Shown here one piece after another: positions 26,205 to 34,498 of a stretch of DNA of 64,000 nt; the first letter of the stretch is position 1, and every line of letters begins with the position of its first letter. Below the pieces are notes generated by a model. The model was not told the origin of the DNA, made no database searches, and was given only the letters and a program-made list of their open reading frames with translations. This stretch comes from Terriglobus roseus DSM 18391. Lineage in GTDB: Bacteria; Acidobacteriota; Terriglobia; Terriglobales; Acidobacteriaceae. A program made the position numbers and the translations under genes. The DNA is taken from the NCBI RefSeq assembly GCF_000265425.1, contig NC_018014.1, positions 620,001 through 684,000 of the forward strand, in the 5' to 3' direction.

Positions 26205-27074
26205 TTAGTCGTGGGTTGAGATGCTTGCCAGGGAGCGCACGGCTCCGCGCACATCGTGCACGCGCAGTATGTGCGCACCTGCCCGGACGGCTGAGGCATC
26301 TGCGGCGTGCGTTGCTTCATCCCGTTCTGCCGCCGGCTTTGCGGAGTCGAGAAAGCCTTTGCGTGAGAGGCCGACCAGTAGCGGCTGACCGAGTTCGTGC
26401 AGACGGCGCAAGTCTGCAAGTAGTGCCCAGTTCTCAGCGCCGCGCTTGCCGAATCCGAAGCCGGGATCGATCACAATTTGTTCTCGAGCAATGCCCGCCG
26501 CGAATGCCGCGGCCAAACGTTCGCGCAAGCCTTCGATGACCGAAGTGATGACGTCTTCGTTTGTGAGTGGTTGCAGCGAAGCCCACTCTGCGGGCAGACC
26601 TCGTGTGTGCATCACTACTAGGCCGCACTGCAAGTCTGCGCATGTCTGCAGCATGGCGGCATCCCACAGGCCGCCGCTGACATCGTTCACAATCTCTGCG
26701 CCCGCTTCTACTGCCAGGCGTGCGGTGCTTGCTCGATAGGTGTCGATGGAGACGATGGCATCGGGCCGTGCGCGAAGGATGCCCTTGATGACCGGCAGGA
26801 CACGCCGCTGCTCTTCCGCTGCACTGATTGCTTCCGCAGTCGCAGCGGTTGAGCCGGGCCGCGTGGACTCACCACCGATGTCGAGGATGTCCGCGCCTTC
26901 GTCGAGGAGACGCAGAGCGTGCGCAATCACAGTTTTCGCGGAGGCGTGATGGCCACCATCGCTGAACGAGTCGGGCGTGACATTGACAATGCCCATGATG
27001 CGCGTTCTCTCGCCGAGCGGCAGCATGCGTGTGCGGAACTGCCAGTGCAAGCGCGCGTGTGAAGCGTTGGGCAT
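26205..27074 (-). CDS. folP: Dihydropteroate synthase
   Basis: A 289-residue TIM-barrel enzyme joining 6-hydroxymethyl-dihydropterin diphosphate and p-aminobenzoate in folate synthesis; it is the sulfonamide target. Motifs: MGIVNVTPDSFSDGG (pterin/diphosphate loop 1), DILDIGGESTRPGS (loop 2), IVNDVSGG, and DPGFGFGKRG. The length fits the family. The first 26 residues before the MGIVNV strand are normal for this group. It converges on the DUF4175 gene, leaving 12 bases between stops. No folK or folB is adjacent. Confidence 0.95.
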   Translation of the reverse strand: MPNASHARLHWQFRTRMLPLGERTRIMGIVNVTPDSFSDGGHHASAKTVIAHALRLLDEGADILDIGGESTRPGSTAATAEAISAAEEQRRVLPVIKGILRARPDAIVSIDTYRASTARLAVEAGAEIVNDVSGGLWDAAMLQTCADLQCGLVVMHTRGLPAEWASLQPLTNEDVITSVIEGLRERLAAAFAAGIAREQIVIDPGFGFGKRGAENWALLADLRRLHELGQPLLVGLSRKGFLDSAKPAAERDEATHAADASAVRAGAHILRVHDVRGAVRSLASISTHD

Positions 27075-27178
27075 AGGAGCATTCTATGCAGGTGAGGCTA
27101 GCTTGCCTGACGTCTCGCGTTTGAGATGTTGGTCCTGTGCCATGACAAAAACACGGCGATCCTTGCTAAACTCGCCGC

Positions 27179-28777
27179 ATGATCCGCCACATTTTCCGTG
27201 TCACGCTGCTGTTCACCGCAGCCTGCGCCCACGCTCAGACTCCCGCGACACCTCCCAGCTACGCAGACCTGCCGTTGGCCGAGCAGATCGCACGCATCAC
27301 GAGTGAGCCCGGCGTTGTGCGCGCGCACTGGGGGGTGAGCGTAACCAAGATGGACGGCACGCCTGTTGCCGCGATGAATGACGGGCAGCTCTTTCAGCCG
27401 GCGTCGAACGCAAAGTTGTTTACGACGGCCGCAGCGATGGCGCTGCTGCCGATGGACGAACATCTGAAGACGCAGGTGATCGGCAGCGGTCTTTATGACG
27501 GCGGGACCTTGACTGGTGATCTTGTGTTGAAGGGAGTCGGCGATGCCAACTTCTCCGGTCGTCCTGTGCCGTTTGTGCGCGTGCCCGCGGGCACCACTGC
27601 GCCGCATCGGGATGAGTTGCGTTATATCGATGAACTTGCCGACAAGGTGAAGGCTGCAGGTATCACGCAGATCAAGGGGAACGTTATTGGCGACGATTCA
27701 CTCTTTCCTAACGATCCTTACCCGTCGGATTGGTCCATCGACGACTCGCCCTGGTACTACGGTGCGCCGATCAATGCGTTGATGATCGCAGACAACGCGT
27801 TCAACCTGAAGGTGCTGCCGGGCGCCACTGTTGGCAGCAAGCCGGCCGTTGTGATGGATCCTGCATTGCCGTTCTATACGGTTGATATGCAAGCCACGAC
27901 GACGGCGAAGGGAGGCGAGTCCGCGCTTGATATCCAGCGCAGCATGGGCTCGCGCGTCATACGTATCTATGGCACGCTCGCCCTTGGCTCTGCGCCTTAC
28001 TCGCAGGACATGAGTATCGCGGAGCCTGCGGAGTATGCGGCCGCTGCGTTGAAGGCGGCGCTGGAGGCTCGTGGGATTTCGGTAACTGGCACTGTCACGG
28101 CGAAGCATGCTGCCTTCTACGAGACGAGCTTCACGCGGCATTCGACTGAGCCGATTCCGAAACTCATGCGCTTCTCTCGAGACACTCCTCTCGGAGCAAC
28201 TCCGGCGTGTGACGCATGCCAGTCTAAGGTGCTTGCTGAACATACCGGGCCGCGACTCGGCGACGACATCACCATCACGAACAAGACGAGTGAGAACCAG
28301 CATGCAGAACTCTTCCTGCGGCAGCTTGGTTTTTATTACTTCAACGCTGGAACTTCCGCGCAGGGGGCGCGCGTTGTGCGTTACTTCCTGACGAAGACCG
28401 TCGGCATCGATGGCGATGATTTTCTCTTCTTCGATGGTTCCGGTCTGAGTGGCCACGACCTTGTGACACCGCGTGCGACGGCGAAGTTGTTAGCCTATGC
28501 GGCGACGCAGCCGTGGGGCGCGGTCTGGAAGGAATCGTTCCCGGTTGGCGGTGAAGACGGGACGTTGCGTGCGCGGTTTCCTGCGGCTCCATTGAAGGAT
28601 CATGTTTTTGCCAAGACCGGTACGCTTAGCGAGGCACGAGGTCTCTCTGGTTATGTGGACTGCGCCAGCGGGCAGACGCTGATCTTCTCCATCATGGTCA
28701 ACGCACATACGCCTCGTACGAGTGACGATCAGAAGGCGATGGATCGCATCGTTGCGGCGATCGCGGCGACGAACTAA
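27179..28777 (+). CDS. dacB: D-alanyl-D-alanine carboxypeptidase/endopeptidase (PBP4 class)
   Basis: A 532-residue secreted serine peptidase of peptidoglycan. Signal peptide MIRHIFRVTLLFTAACAHAQ, active-site SxxK as S76-NA-K79 in FQPASNAKLFTT, the FDGSGLSG segment characteristic of the PBP4 group, and K479-TG in FAKTGTLSEARG. An insertion domain between the first two motifs is typical for the PBP4 class. It trims or opens cross-links in the periplasm. Its stop overlaps that of the convergent MFS gene by four bases. Confidence 0.92.
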   Translation: MIRHIFRVTLLFTAACAHAQTPATPPSYADLPLAEQIARITSEPGVVRAHWGVSVTKMDGTPVAAMNDGQLFQPASNAKLFTTAAAMALLPMDEHLKTQVIGSGLYDGGTLTGDLVLKGVGDANFSGRPVPFVRVPAGTTAPHRDELRYIDELADKVKAAGITQIKGNVIGDDSLFPNDPYPSDWSIDDSPWYYGAPINALMIADNAFNLKVLPGATVGSKPAVVMDPALPFYTVDMQATTTAKGGESALDIQRSMGSRVIRIYGTLALGSAPYSQDMSIAEPAEYAAAALKAALEARGISVTGTVTAKHAAFYETSFTRHSTEPIPKLMRFSRDTPLGATPACDACQSKVLAEHTGPRLGDDITITNKTSENQHAELFLRQLGFYYFNAGTSAQGARVVRYFLTKTVGIDGDDFLFFDGSGLSGHDLVTPRATAKLLAYAATQPWGAVWKESFPVGGEDGTLRARFPAAPLKDHVFAKTGTLSEARGLSGYVDCASGQTLIFSIMVNAHTPRTSDDQKAMDRIVAAIAATN

Positions 28778-30093
28778 GCGGCCTTCGCGACGCTCTCAAG
28801 TTCCTCTTCACTTGCAGGAGGCTTCGGAAAGCCGCCGCCAAACTTCCAGATGAGCGCCAGCACGACGGTGCCAAGTATAAGACTGAGCGCGGCGTCGACG
28901 GCCAGGGCGCCGTTCGCGCCGCCGTGTCCGGAGCCTCGTCCATCCATGAAGACCGATCCTGCAATCGCCAGGTTGCAGGCTGCGATGCACACGGAATATT
29001 GCGTGGCGGAGAGCGGGTTGTCGCGGCCGACGATCTGGAAGACGAGTGCGCTGGTTGCGGTGTAGTTGATGCCGGCCATCAGGTTGTAGAAAAACAGGCC
29101 GCCCGCGAACATCCATGGCGTGTGCGGCCCGAAGATCATGACCAGGCTGCCGAGCGCGGCGAGCATGGCAGGTGCGATGAAGAGCAGCCGGCGATCGATG
29201 CGGCTGCTGAGCGGACCTCCAATCGCAGCGCCGATGGCGCATGCTGCGGTGAAGAGAAGACCGACGGTCCAGTTGGTCATCTCAGGACCGGCGTGGAAGT
29301 CCGCGCCCATGCCACCGAAGAGGTTCTGCAGTGCGAACGTTGCGGATGGGACTACAAAGACAAGCAGCGCGAAGAGGTAGCTCGGCTTCCTGGCCGTTGC
29401 ACTCAGATTGTGGAAGAGCTGGCGCATCGCCTCGCCGACCGGCCGCGGATCGCGCGTTTCTTTTGGGAGGAAGAGCAGGGGGATGGCACCCAGCAGGATC
29501 GGGACTGGAACCAGGAGCATTGCGAGCGAGAGCGGAAGGTGGCGGATCTCCCACACGGAGAGGGCGCCGCCAGCGCCGGTGAGGGCGAGGTAGGCGATGT
29601 TCATCCAGGCGCTTACGGTTCCGTGCCGTTGCGGTGCGACGAGGTTGGGCACCATGCCGCCGATCGCGCTGGTGTAGATCTGGTTGCAGAGATAGCCGAA
29701 GAAGAGCACCAGCATCAGCGTGACGGAACCCGCGCCGTGACCGCCGTTGCGGCCTGCTGCGTTGAGGAGCGGCACGCTGCAGCCAAGGCAGATGGCAGCG
29801 GTGATCGCTAATAGACCTGCCCAGACTCGCCGTGGCAGACCGCAATCGACCAGCGGCGTTACGAGGAAGCTGACGTAGCTTGCCGTGAGGATCAGCGTCA
29901 CGATCTCCGCAACGCGCTCCAGCGAGACACCGCGATCGGGCAGCAGCTGCGACAAGCTAACGGCGGCGAAGCCGTTGAATGTTCCACCATACAAAATGCC
30001 GAAGATCCATGGCGGGTAGTAGCGGCGAGCGGGTGCATTCGACACGGGAGCGCCCGGAGCTTCGGAGGTAAGGTCGCTTGTGTTGGAAGCCAT
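28774..30093 (-). CDS. MFS transporter
   Basis: A 439-residue permease with about twelve hydrophobic helices and a short cytoplasmic N-terminus (about 27 residues). Helix-rich segments include WIFGILYGGTFNGFAAVSL and LFTAACAIGAAIGGPLSSR, with the basic loop DRRLLF at the start of the second half. The overall look is of the MFS branch near AmpG/sugar importers, and the neighbouring dacB gene makes muropeptide uptake conceivable, but no motif fixes the substrate. Its start faces the CHASE2 gene over a 259-base divergent region. Confidence 0.82.
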   Translation of the reverse strand: MASNTSDLTSEAPGAPVSNAPARRYYPPWIFGILYGGTFNGFAAVSLSQLLPDRGVSLERVAEIVTLILTASYVSFLVTPLVDCGLPRRVWAGLLAITAAICLGCSVPLLNAAGRNGGHGAGSVTLMLVLFFGYLCNQIYTSAIGGMVPNLVAPQRHGTVSAWMNIAYLALTGAGGALSVWEIRHLPLSLAMLLVPVPILLGAIPLLFLPKETRDPRPVGEAMRQLFHNLSATARKPSYLFALLVFVVPSATFALQNLFGGMGADFHAGPEMTNWTVGLLFTAACAIGAAIGGPLSSRIDRRLLFIAPAMLAALGSLVMIFGPHTPWMFAGGLFFYNLMAGINYTATSALVFQIVGRDNPLSATQYSVCIAACNLAIAGSVFMDGRGSGHGGANGALAVDAALSLILGTVVLALIWKFGGGFPKPPASEEELESVAKAA

Positions 30094-30352
30094 TGCGGCT
30101 ATCCTACCTTCCGCCTGACCACCTCGACATCTCGTGCATCTGCTATTGCCTGGTTTCGCGCGCGGCTCCTAGAATGGCCGCGCTCGTCTTGTCTATCTGA
30201 CCTTAACTTCGTGGACCGGTCTGGACACGAAGTTGCAGAAGGATAGGCGAAACGAGAGATCCAGCAGCAATCTGCGCTGAATCTGCGGTAAAGACTGCAA
30301 GAGGTTGCAGAGGTTCTGCACCGCGTCGTTGTTCTGCAGCGACGGAGATGCG

Positions 30353-31771
30353 ATGGACGTACGGCCGGCAAGGACACATTCTCACTTCAGACACAGTGGC
30401 CGCTGGTCGCATGTGTGGCTGGCGGTGCTGTACCTGTGCGCTCTGAGCCTGCTGATTGTGTGGGAGTATCGCGAGCGGCTGGAGGTGCTTTCCAGCGAGT
30501 GCGTGCTGCGTGATGAGACTCGGTCCAGCTCTTATGGTCGTTGGTACTCGAAGTTCCTGGACTGGGCGAGTCCGGTGACTACTGGGCATGTGGTGACGGT
30601 GGCGATTCCGGCGGAGCTGGAGGAGGTGCAGAGCAATGTCTGTCTGGGGCGAGCTTACCTGGCGGATGTGTTGCGTGCGGTGTCGGTGGAGAATCCTTCG
30701 GTGGTGGTGATCGACAAGTTCTTCGGTCCGAACACTTGCAGTCGAACTCCGGAGTCGACGGAGGCTTTGCTGCGGGCGGTTCGTGAGGTGCGAGCGCCGG
30801 TAGTGGTGGGGGAGTCGACGGATGGGTTGGAGGAGCCGGTTGGGAAGGCCTGCCTGGTGCGTAGGCCGCAGCTGGACTTTGGGGCGCCGAACGTGGTGCG
30901 TGGGCTGACTCGGCTGGATATGGATGCGGAGCGGTTGCCGTTGCGGTGGCAGGTGCTGGCGGAGGCTCCGGAGGAGGAGCATGGCAGGGCTGGACATCCG
31001 GAGGCTGAGGCGCAGTATGCGGACTCGCTGATGCTGGCTGCGGTGAAGCTGTACGCTCCGGAGTTCGTGGAGCGCCGGAGCGTGCAGCGGCTGATCGCGC
31101 ATGACGATCATGCTTACTCGAGCCTGGAGATGCCTTTGCCGCGTGTGACGACGACAGAGCTGCTGTGTTCGGCGGGCGATGCTGCGGTGCGGAAGCGCTG
31201 GGATCTGGAGTGCAGCGGGCAGCCGCTGCCGGCGCGGCTGCTGGGCAAGGTAGTGGTGATTGGGTCAGAGAATGCCAGCGACCTGAAGAACGTGCTTGGG
31301 CGGCATATGTTCGGCTTCCAGTTGCAGGCGATGTACATGGAGAGCCTGTTGTCCGGGGACTATCTGCGGACGGTGCCGATCGAGGCGAGCTTCGCGTTGT
31401 TTGCGGTGTTTGTGTTTGTGATGGAGGGACTTCCGGTTCTGCTGGTGACCTATCGACCGCACTGGAAGAACAAGTTTCTGCTTCGGTACGCTTACCCGCG
31501 CCAGCGGTATGTGTGGGTGGTGTTCTGGGCTGCTGTGTTGATTGTTGCGACTTCTGTCCTGGCGTTTGCCCTGCGGTTCCTGCCTCCGTTGCTGATCTAC
31601 GGAGACATTCTGTTCATTGCGATTACACGCCTGCTGCACTACTCGGCGGAGTCGGCTGAACACCCACTGATCCACGCACATCATCACCATCGAAAGGAAG
31701 AACACCATGCCAAAGCCGATGCCGCCGAAGCCGATGCACCCACCCTCAAAACCGAAAGCCACCAAGGATGA
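30353..31771 (+). CDS. CHASE2-domain membrane protein without output domain
   Basis: A 472-residue protein from the ATG at 30353 (preceded by GGAG; a GTG-type start 16 codons upstream is possible). One helix at 20-38 (VWLAVLYLCALSLLIVWEY), an extracytoplasmic CHASE2 domain of about 300 residues (NPSVVVIDKFFGPN, GKVVVIGSENASDLKN), and three C-terminal helices after 335. CHASE2 normally feeds a kinase, cyclase or diguanylate cyclase in the same chain; here the chain ends in a His/Glu-rich cytoplasmic tail (HAHHHHRKEEHH). It may signal through a separate partner. A 49-codon ORF overlaps its 3' end. Confidence 0.75.
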   Translation: MDVRPARTHSHFRHSGRWSHVWLAVLYLCALSLLIVWEYRERLEVLSSECVLRDETRSSSYGRWYSKFLDWASPVTTGHVVTVAIPAELEEVQSNVCLGRAYLADVLRAVSVENPSVVVIDKFFGPNTCSRTPESTEALLRAVREVRAPVVVGESTDGLEEPVGKACLVRRPQLDFGAPNVVRGLTRLDMDAERLPLRWQVLAEAPEEEHGRAGHPEAEAQYADSLMLAAVKLYAPEFVERRSVQRLIAHDDHAYSSLEMPLPRVTTTELLCSAGDAAVRKRWDLECSGQPLPARLLGKVVVIGSENASDLKNVLGRHMFGFQLQAMYMESLLSGDYLRTVPIEASFALFAVFVFVMEGLPVLLVTYRPHWKNKFLLRYAYPRQRYVWVVFWAAVLIVATSVLAFALRFLPPLLIYGDILFIAITRLLHYSAESAEHPLIHAHHHHRKEEHHAKADAAEADAPTLKTESHQG

Positions 31772-31856
31772 CACGGTGCCAGGCGGACCAGAGAATCCAC
31801 CGGAGGGATGGGCTCCGATGAACCGTCCTGGGAGTGAGGGCGGAACGCAGGGCTGA
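31707..31856 (+). CDS. Small Pro/Lys-rich ORF overlapping the CHASE2 gene
   Basis: A 49-residue ORF too short for usual gene calling. The ATG at 31707 is preceded at six bases by AAAGGAAG. The product starts MPKPMPPKPMHPPSKPKATK and ends NRPGSEGGTQG; it has no hydrophobic helix. It overlaps the last 65 bases of the CHASE2 gene in another frame and extends 85 bases past it. The good ribosome site and proline/lysine-rich composition make it plausible; coding is not proven. Confidence 0.5.
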   Translation: MPKPMPPKPMHPPSKPKATKDDTVPGGPENPPEGWAPMNRPGSEGGTQG

Positions 31857-31871
31857 TCTCGACTGGGGGAC

Positions 31872-31990
31872 CCTCCCCCCCCCCCGCGTTTCCCGTAAAA
31901 ATCTGATTCGAAACGAGTTGACGATTCCCGAATTGGCAAAAATTTGATTCGAAACGAGTTACACGCAAAAATGAGATTCTAAAGGACTTA
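31872..31990. repeat. AT-rich direct repeats after a poly-C run
   Basis: A run of about 12 C at 31874-31885 is followed by near-identical 23-base copies at 31897-31919 and 31938-31960 (core TTGATTCGAAACGAGTT, with C for the first T in copy one) and a diverged third copy at 31967-31989. The rest of the gap 31990-32079 holds nothing I recognise. Confidence 0.6.
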
Positions 31991-32079
31991 GCGGTTTCTC
32001 TGTTGCAAAGGTGCGGAGGGTGAAAGGCACCTGATTCCATTGTAGAGATTTGGTGCAGGGAACCCGCCAACTAATTTTG

Positions 32080-32119
32080 CCCCGTAAACGACTGATTGCG
32101 CTTTGTTTACGGGGTTTTG
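32080..32119 (+). terminator. Rho-independent terminator
   Basis: The 10-bp perfect stem CCCCGTAAAC / GTTTACGGGG with a 15-base loop is followed by TTTTGT. It would stop transcripts coming from the CHASE2 gene and the small ORF. Confidence 0.75.
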
Positions 32120-32181
32120 TGATGTCCTGGGGGCTTGACAGGTTTGCGCGGGCGGCGCTTCTCGGGCTCACTTAGGGGTTA

Positions 32182-32621
32182 GAATCCCACGTCTCAGAGG
32201 CGAGACGTGGGGCACCCGAACTCTCGTCGTTGACGCATTGATCCCCTAGACACTTTGCCCTTTGTCGCGGACCTTCAGTCCGCTGAGGTGTTCCTGCCAC
32301 TGTACCCAGGGCTTTGCCCTGGGCTGGGAAGTCGCGGGCCTTCAGCCCGCCTTGGCCTGTGCTGGATGCCGCGCGCCTTCGGTCCTTGGTGTTGTCACTT
32401 GCACTGTACCCAGGGCTGGGCTGGGATGGCGCGGGCTTTCAGCTCGCCTTTGCCTGCGCTGGATGTCGAAGACCATCAGCCCGCCTTTGGCAGAGTCGTG
32501 CTTTGCGCGAGCCCACACATCCGCTCTGCGTATGTATGGGGCACCCGTTGTGTGAGCTTCCTCGAGATCCAATGGTGAATGTCCGAATCCTACGTCTCAG
32601 AAGCGAGACGTGGGGCACCCG
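32182..32621. repeat. Hairpin repeat island I
   Basis: No gene is supported here. Elements: 32182-32218 and 32585-32621 (CCCACGTCTC / GAGACGTGGG type stem, then GGGCACCCG), 32512-32547 (CCCACACATCCGC / GCGTATGTATGGGG type with the same tail), a CCCAGGGC-TTT-GCCCTGGG hairpin near 32306, and GCGGGC/GCCCGC hairpins near 32336 and 32426. The island borders the left side of the accessory region. Confidence 0.8.
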
Positions 32622-32639
32622 CCAGGCTCTCTTTGCCGC

Positions 32640-33236
32640 TTAGCCGGTCTTGCGGGCTTCGATGTAGTGGTTCTGGCCCTGGTCTTCGAACTCGGTGGTG
32701 ACGGTGAGGCCTGCTGCTGCGAGGTGGGTGCGGTAGACCTCTGCGCCCAGTGAGGTGGATTCGAGGCCTGTCATGAGGTCGGTCCATGTGTGCGGCTGGG
32801 CGGGGGCGGTGAAGAGGAGACGGCCGCCGGGGGCGAGGGCGATGGTGATTCTGTGGAGGAGATGGGGTTGCTCCTCGGGCTTGAGGAGGAAGATCAGGCC
32901 GATGGCCACGACCGCTTCGAAGGTCCGGTCGAAGAAGGTGGAGTCCAGGACGGATTCACAACGGACCGGTGTGCCAGGCAGGTTCTGTTGGAAGGCTGCC
33001 ACCAGCGATGGCGACGCATCCACCCCGAAGACCTCCAGCCCCTCTTCGAGCAGTACGGCGGTGATGGGAAAGCCGGGGCCGCAACCCAGATCGATCACGC
33101 TGCTGCCCTGTGGCAGTGTCTTCGCCCATCGCCGCACCTCCGGCACGCCGACGGCGTCCGTGTGGGTGCTGCGGTTGCCGCGGGTTGCGAGCCATTGGGT
33201 GGAGATTGCTTCGTAGCCGTTGGACGGGTCGGTCAT
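32640..33236 (-). CDS. Class I SAM-dependent methyltransferase
   Basis: A 198-residue methyltransferase: SSVIDLGCGPGFPITAVL is the SAM-binding motif I, EVFGVDASPSLVAAF the acidic strand, FEAVVAIGLIFLL motif IV and IALAPGGRLLFTAP motif post-II. The N-terminus (YEAISTQWLATRGN) resembles small-molecule methyltransferases of the UbiE/TehB type. It diverges from the cyclase operon with only 71 bases between starts. Its GC content is as high as the chromosome around it, so it may belong to the host rather than to the defence operon. Substrate unknown. Confidence 0.85.
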   Translation of the reverse strand: MTDPSNGYEAISTQWLATRGNRSTHTDAVGVPEVRRWAKTLPQGSSVIDLGCGPGFPITAVLLEEGLEVFGVDASPSLVAAFQQNLPGTPVRCESVLDSTFFDRTFEAVVAIGLIFLLKPEEQPHLLHRITIALAPGGRLLFTAPAQPHTWTDLMTGLESTSLGAEVYRTHLAAAGLTVTTEFEDQGQNHYIEARKTG

Positions 33237-33307
33237 GGCTCATGGTGGTACTTATAGCGCGCATTCACTTGTTACGGAATGCATTTCGTTAGAGACTAAG
33301 CTTCACA

Positions 33308-34498
33308 ATGTCAGAGCGCGAGATCCATCAACAAGGCCAATTAAGAGCTGAACTGTTTGAAGAGGCAATGGCGCTTCTGCTGCCTAGAATGTTTCCGCGC
33401 GACGTATTGATGCGGAATTTCGTTGTTCCCAAGAAAAAATATTCTTCCGCGATCCCCCCGTTCAACGCGGACTTTGTCTTAAACAGGCCGGATGGCACGC
33501 TGGTTCTCTTTGAAGTCAAGGCACCTTACACGGAGCACGCTCTTGATGCTCTCGAGCGTACAATAACGCGGTTACTCCGCGCTATTTCCGAAATGCCCAA
33601 GAACCTTAGGGTCGCGCAGGTAATACTTGCTATTGCCGCGCAGATCCCCCCAAAGGTAAGCGCAAATCTAAGAGCATCGTCGAAGCAGTTTCGCGCGATG
33701 GGGGTAGAACTGGTTATTTGGGATGCGTCCTATCTTGTTAACGCATTCCGAGACGCCTTCAAGACGAATGTTGGAGCCCTTGCAGTAGAAGACATCGAGC
33801 ACCTCCTCTTCACCCAAGGACAAAGGAAGCCGGTAAACAAGGTGCATTTGACGGTTCCGGGAGATATCGAACCGGATGCACAGTACGGCAAAGAAACAAT
33901 TGTTCTGTCTGCAGACTTCTGCAGCTACAGCACGTTCGTCAGGGCAACGCGGACCGATCCACAACTGGGTGTCGCGATCATGGGGCGCTTCTACAGGGAG
34001 TCAAGACGAATTGTGGAATTACACGGGGGCCGAATCGACAAATTCATCGGCGACGCGCTGCTAGTTTTCTGGCTCGCAGATGGCGATCCTACTGGTCTAG
34101 CCCATAAAGTCCGGCAGTGTGCATCTGATCTAATTGGCATGTCTAGCGGTCTTGCCAAGGAGTGGCAGGATGAAGTTGACACACTGGTCACTCCCATTGG
34201 AATGCGGATCGGAGCTGCAGTCGGCCCTCTCCTCTTCATCCCAGAAGGCGAATCCGCGGAAAGTCCCGTCCACGCCATTGGTGAGGCTATCAACTTTGCG
34301 GTCAGGCTCTCAAAGATGGAGCCAAATCAGTTCACAGTTTCCAACCGCCTACGCAAGCTCTACTTCCAAAACGATCAAGGCTTCATCCGGCAGAAGGCAG
34401 CCCGTCTCAGAGGTATGAGTGAAGAAGTTATTTATTGGGAGATGGATATGAGCGCTGAAGTCTCAGGAGAGGACGAGAATGATACTAGATCGTCTTGA
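33308..34498 (+). CDS. Nuclease-fold/class III nucleotide cyclase fusion (Pycsar-like cyclase A)
   Basis: A 396-residue two-domain protein. Residues 1-165 look like a PD-(D/E)XK fold: helix ELFEEAMALLLPRMFP, D55, then E69-V-K71 in VLFEVKAPYTEH, and IWDASYLVNAF. Residues 195-380 are a class III cyclase: metal Asp D203 (LSADFCSYS) and D249 (DKFIGDALLVFW), K245, N329 and R333 (GEAINFAVRL). All catalytic positions are present, but the second base-reading position (seven before N329) is H322 rather than the usual Asp or Thr. It opens an operon with a second cyclase and a Pycsar-effector-like protein, so synthesis of a cyclic nucleotide alarm on phage infection is inferred. A sampled line has 48% GC, against 70% in gyrA. 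Confidence 0.82.
   Translation: MSEREIHQQGQLRAELFEEAMALLLPRMFPRDVLMRNFVVPKKKYSSAIPPFNADFVLNRPDGTLVLFEVKAPYTEHALDALERTITRLLRAISEMPKNLRVAQVILAIAAQIPPKVSANLRASSKQFRAMGVELVIWDASYLVNAFRDAFKTNVGALAVEDIEHLLFTQGQRKPVNKVHLTVPGDIEPDAQYGKETIVLSADFCSYSTFVRATRTDPQLGVAIMGRFYRESRRIVELHGGRIDKFIGDALLVFWLADGDPTGLAHKVRQCASDLIGMSSGLAKEWQDEVDTLVTPIGMRIGAAVGPLLFIPEGESAESPVHAIGEAINFAVRLSKMEPNQFTVSNRLRKLYFQNDQGFIRQKAARLRGMSEEVIYWEMDMSAEVSGEDENDTRSS

Noticed and set aside
32640..33236. The methyltransferase as part of the Pycsar-like system
   Set aside because: It is divergently transcribed and has chromosome-like GC; adjacency alone is weak evidence.
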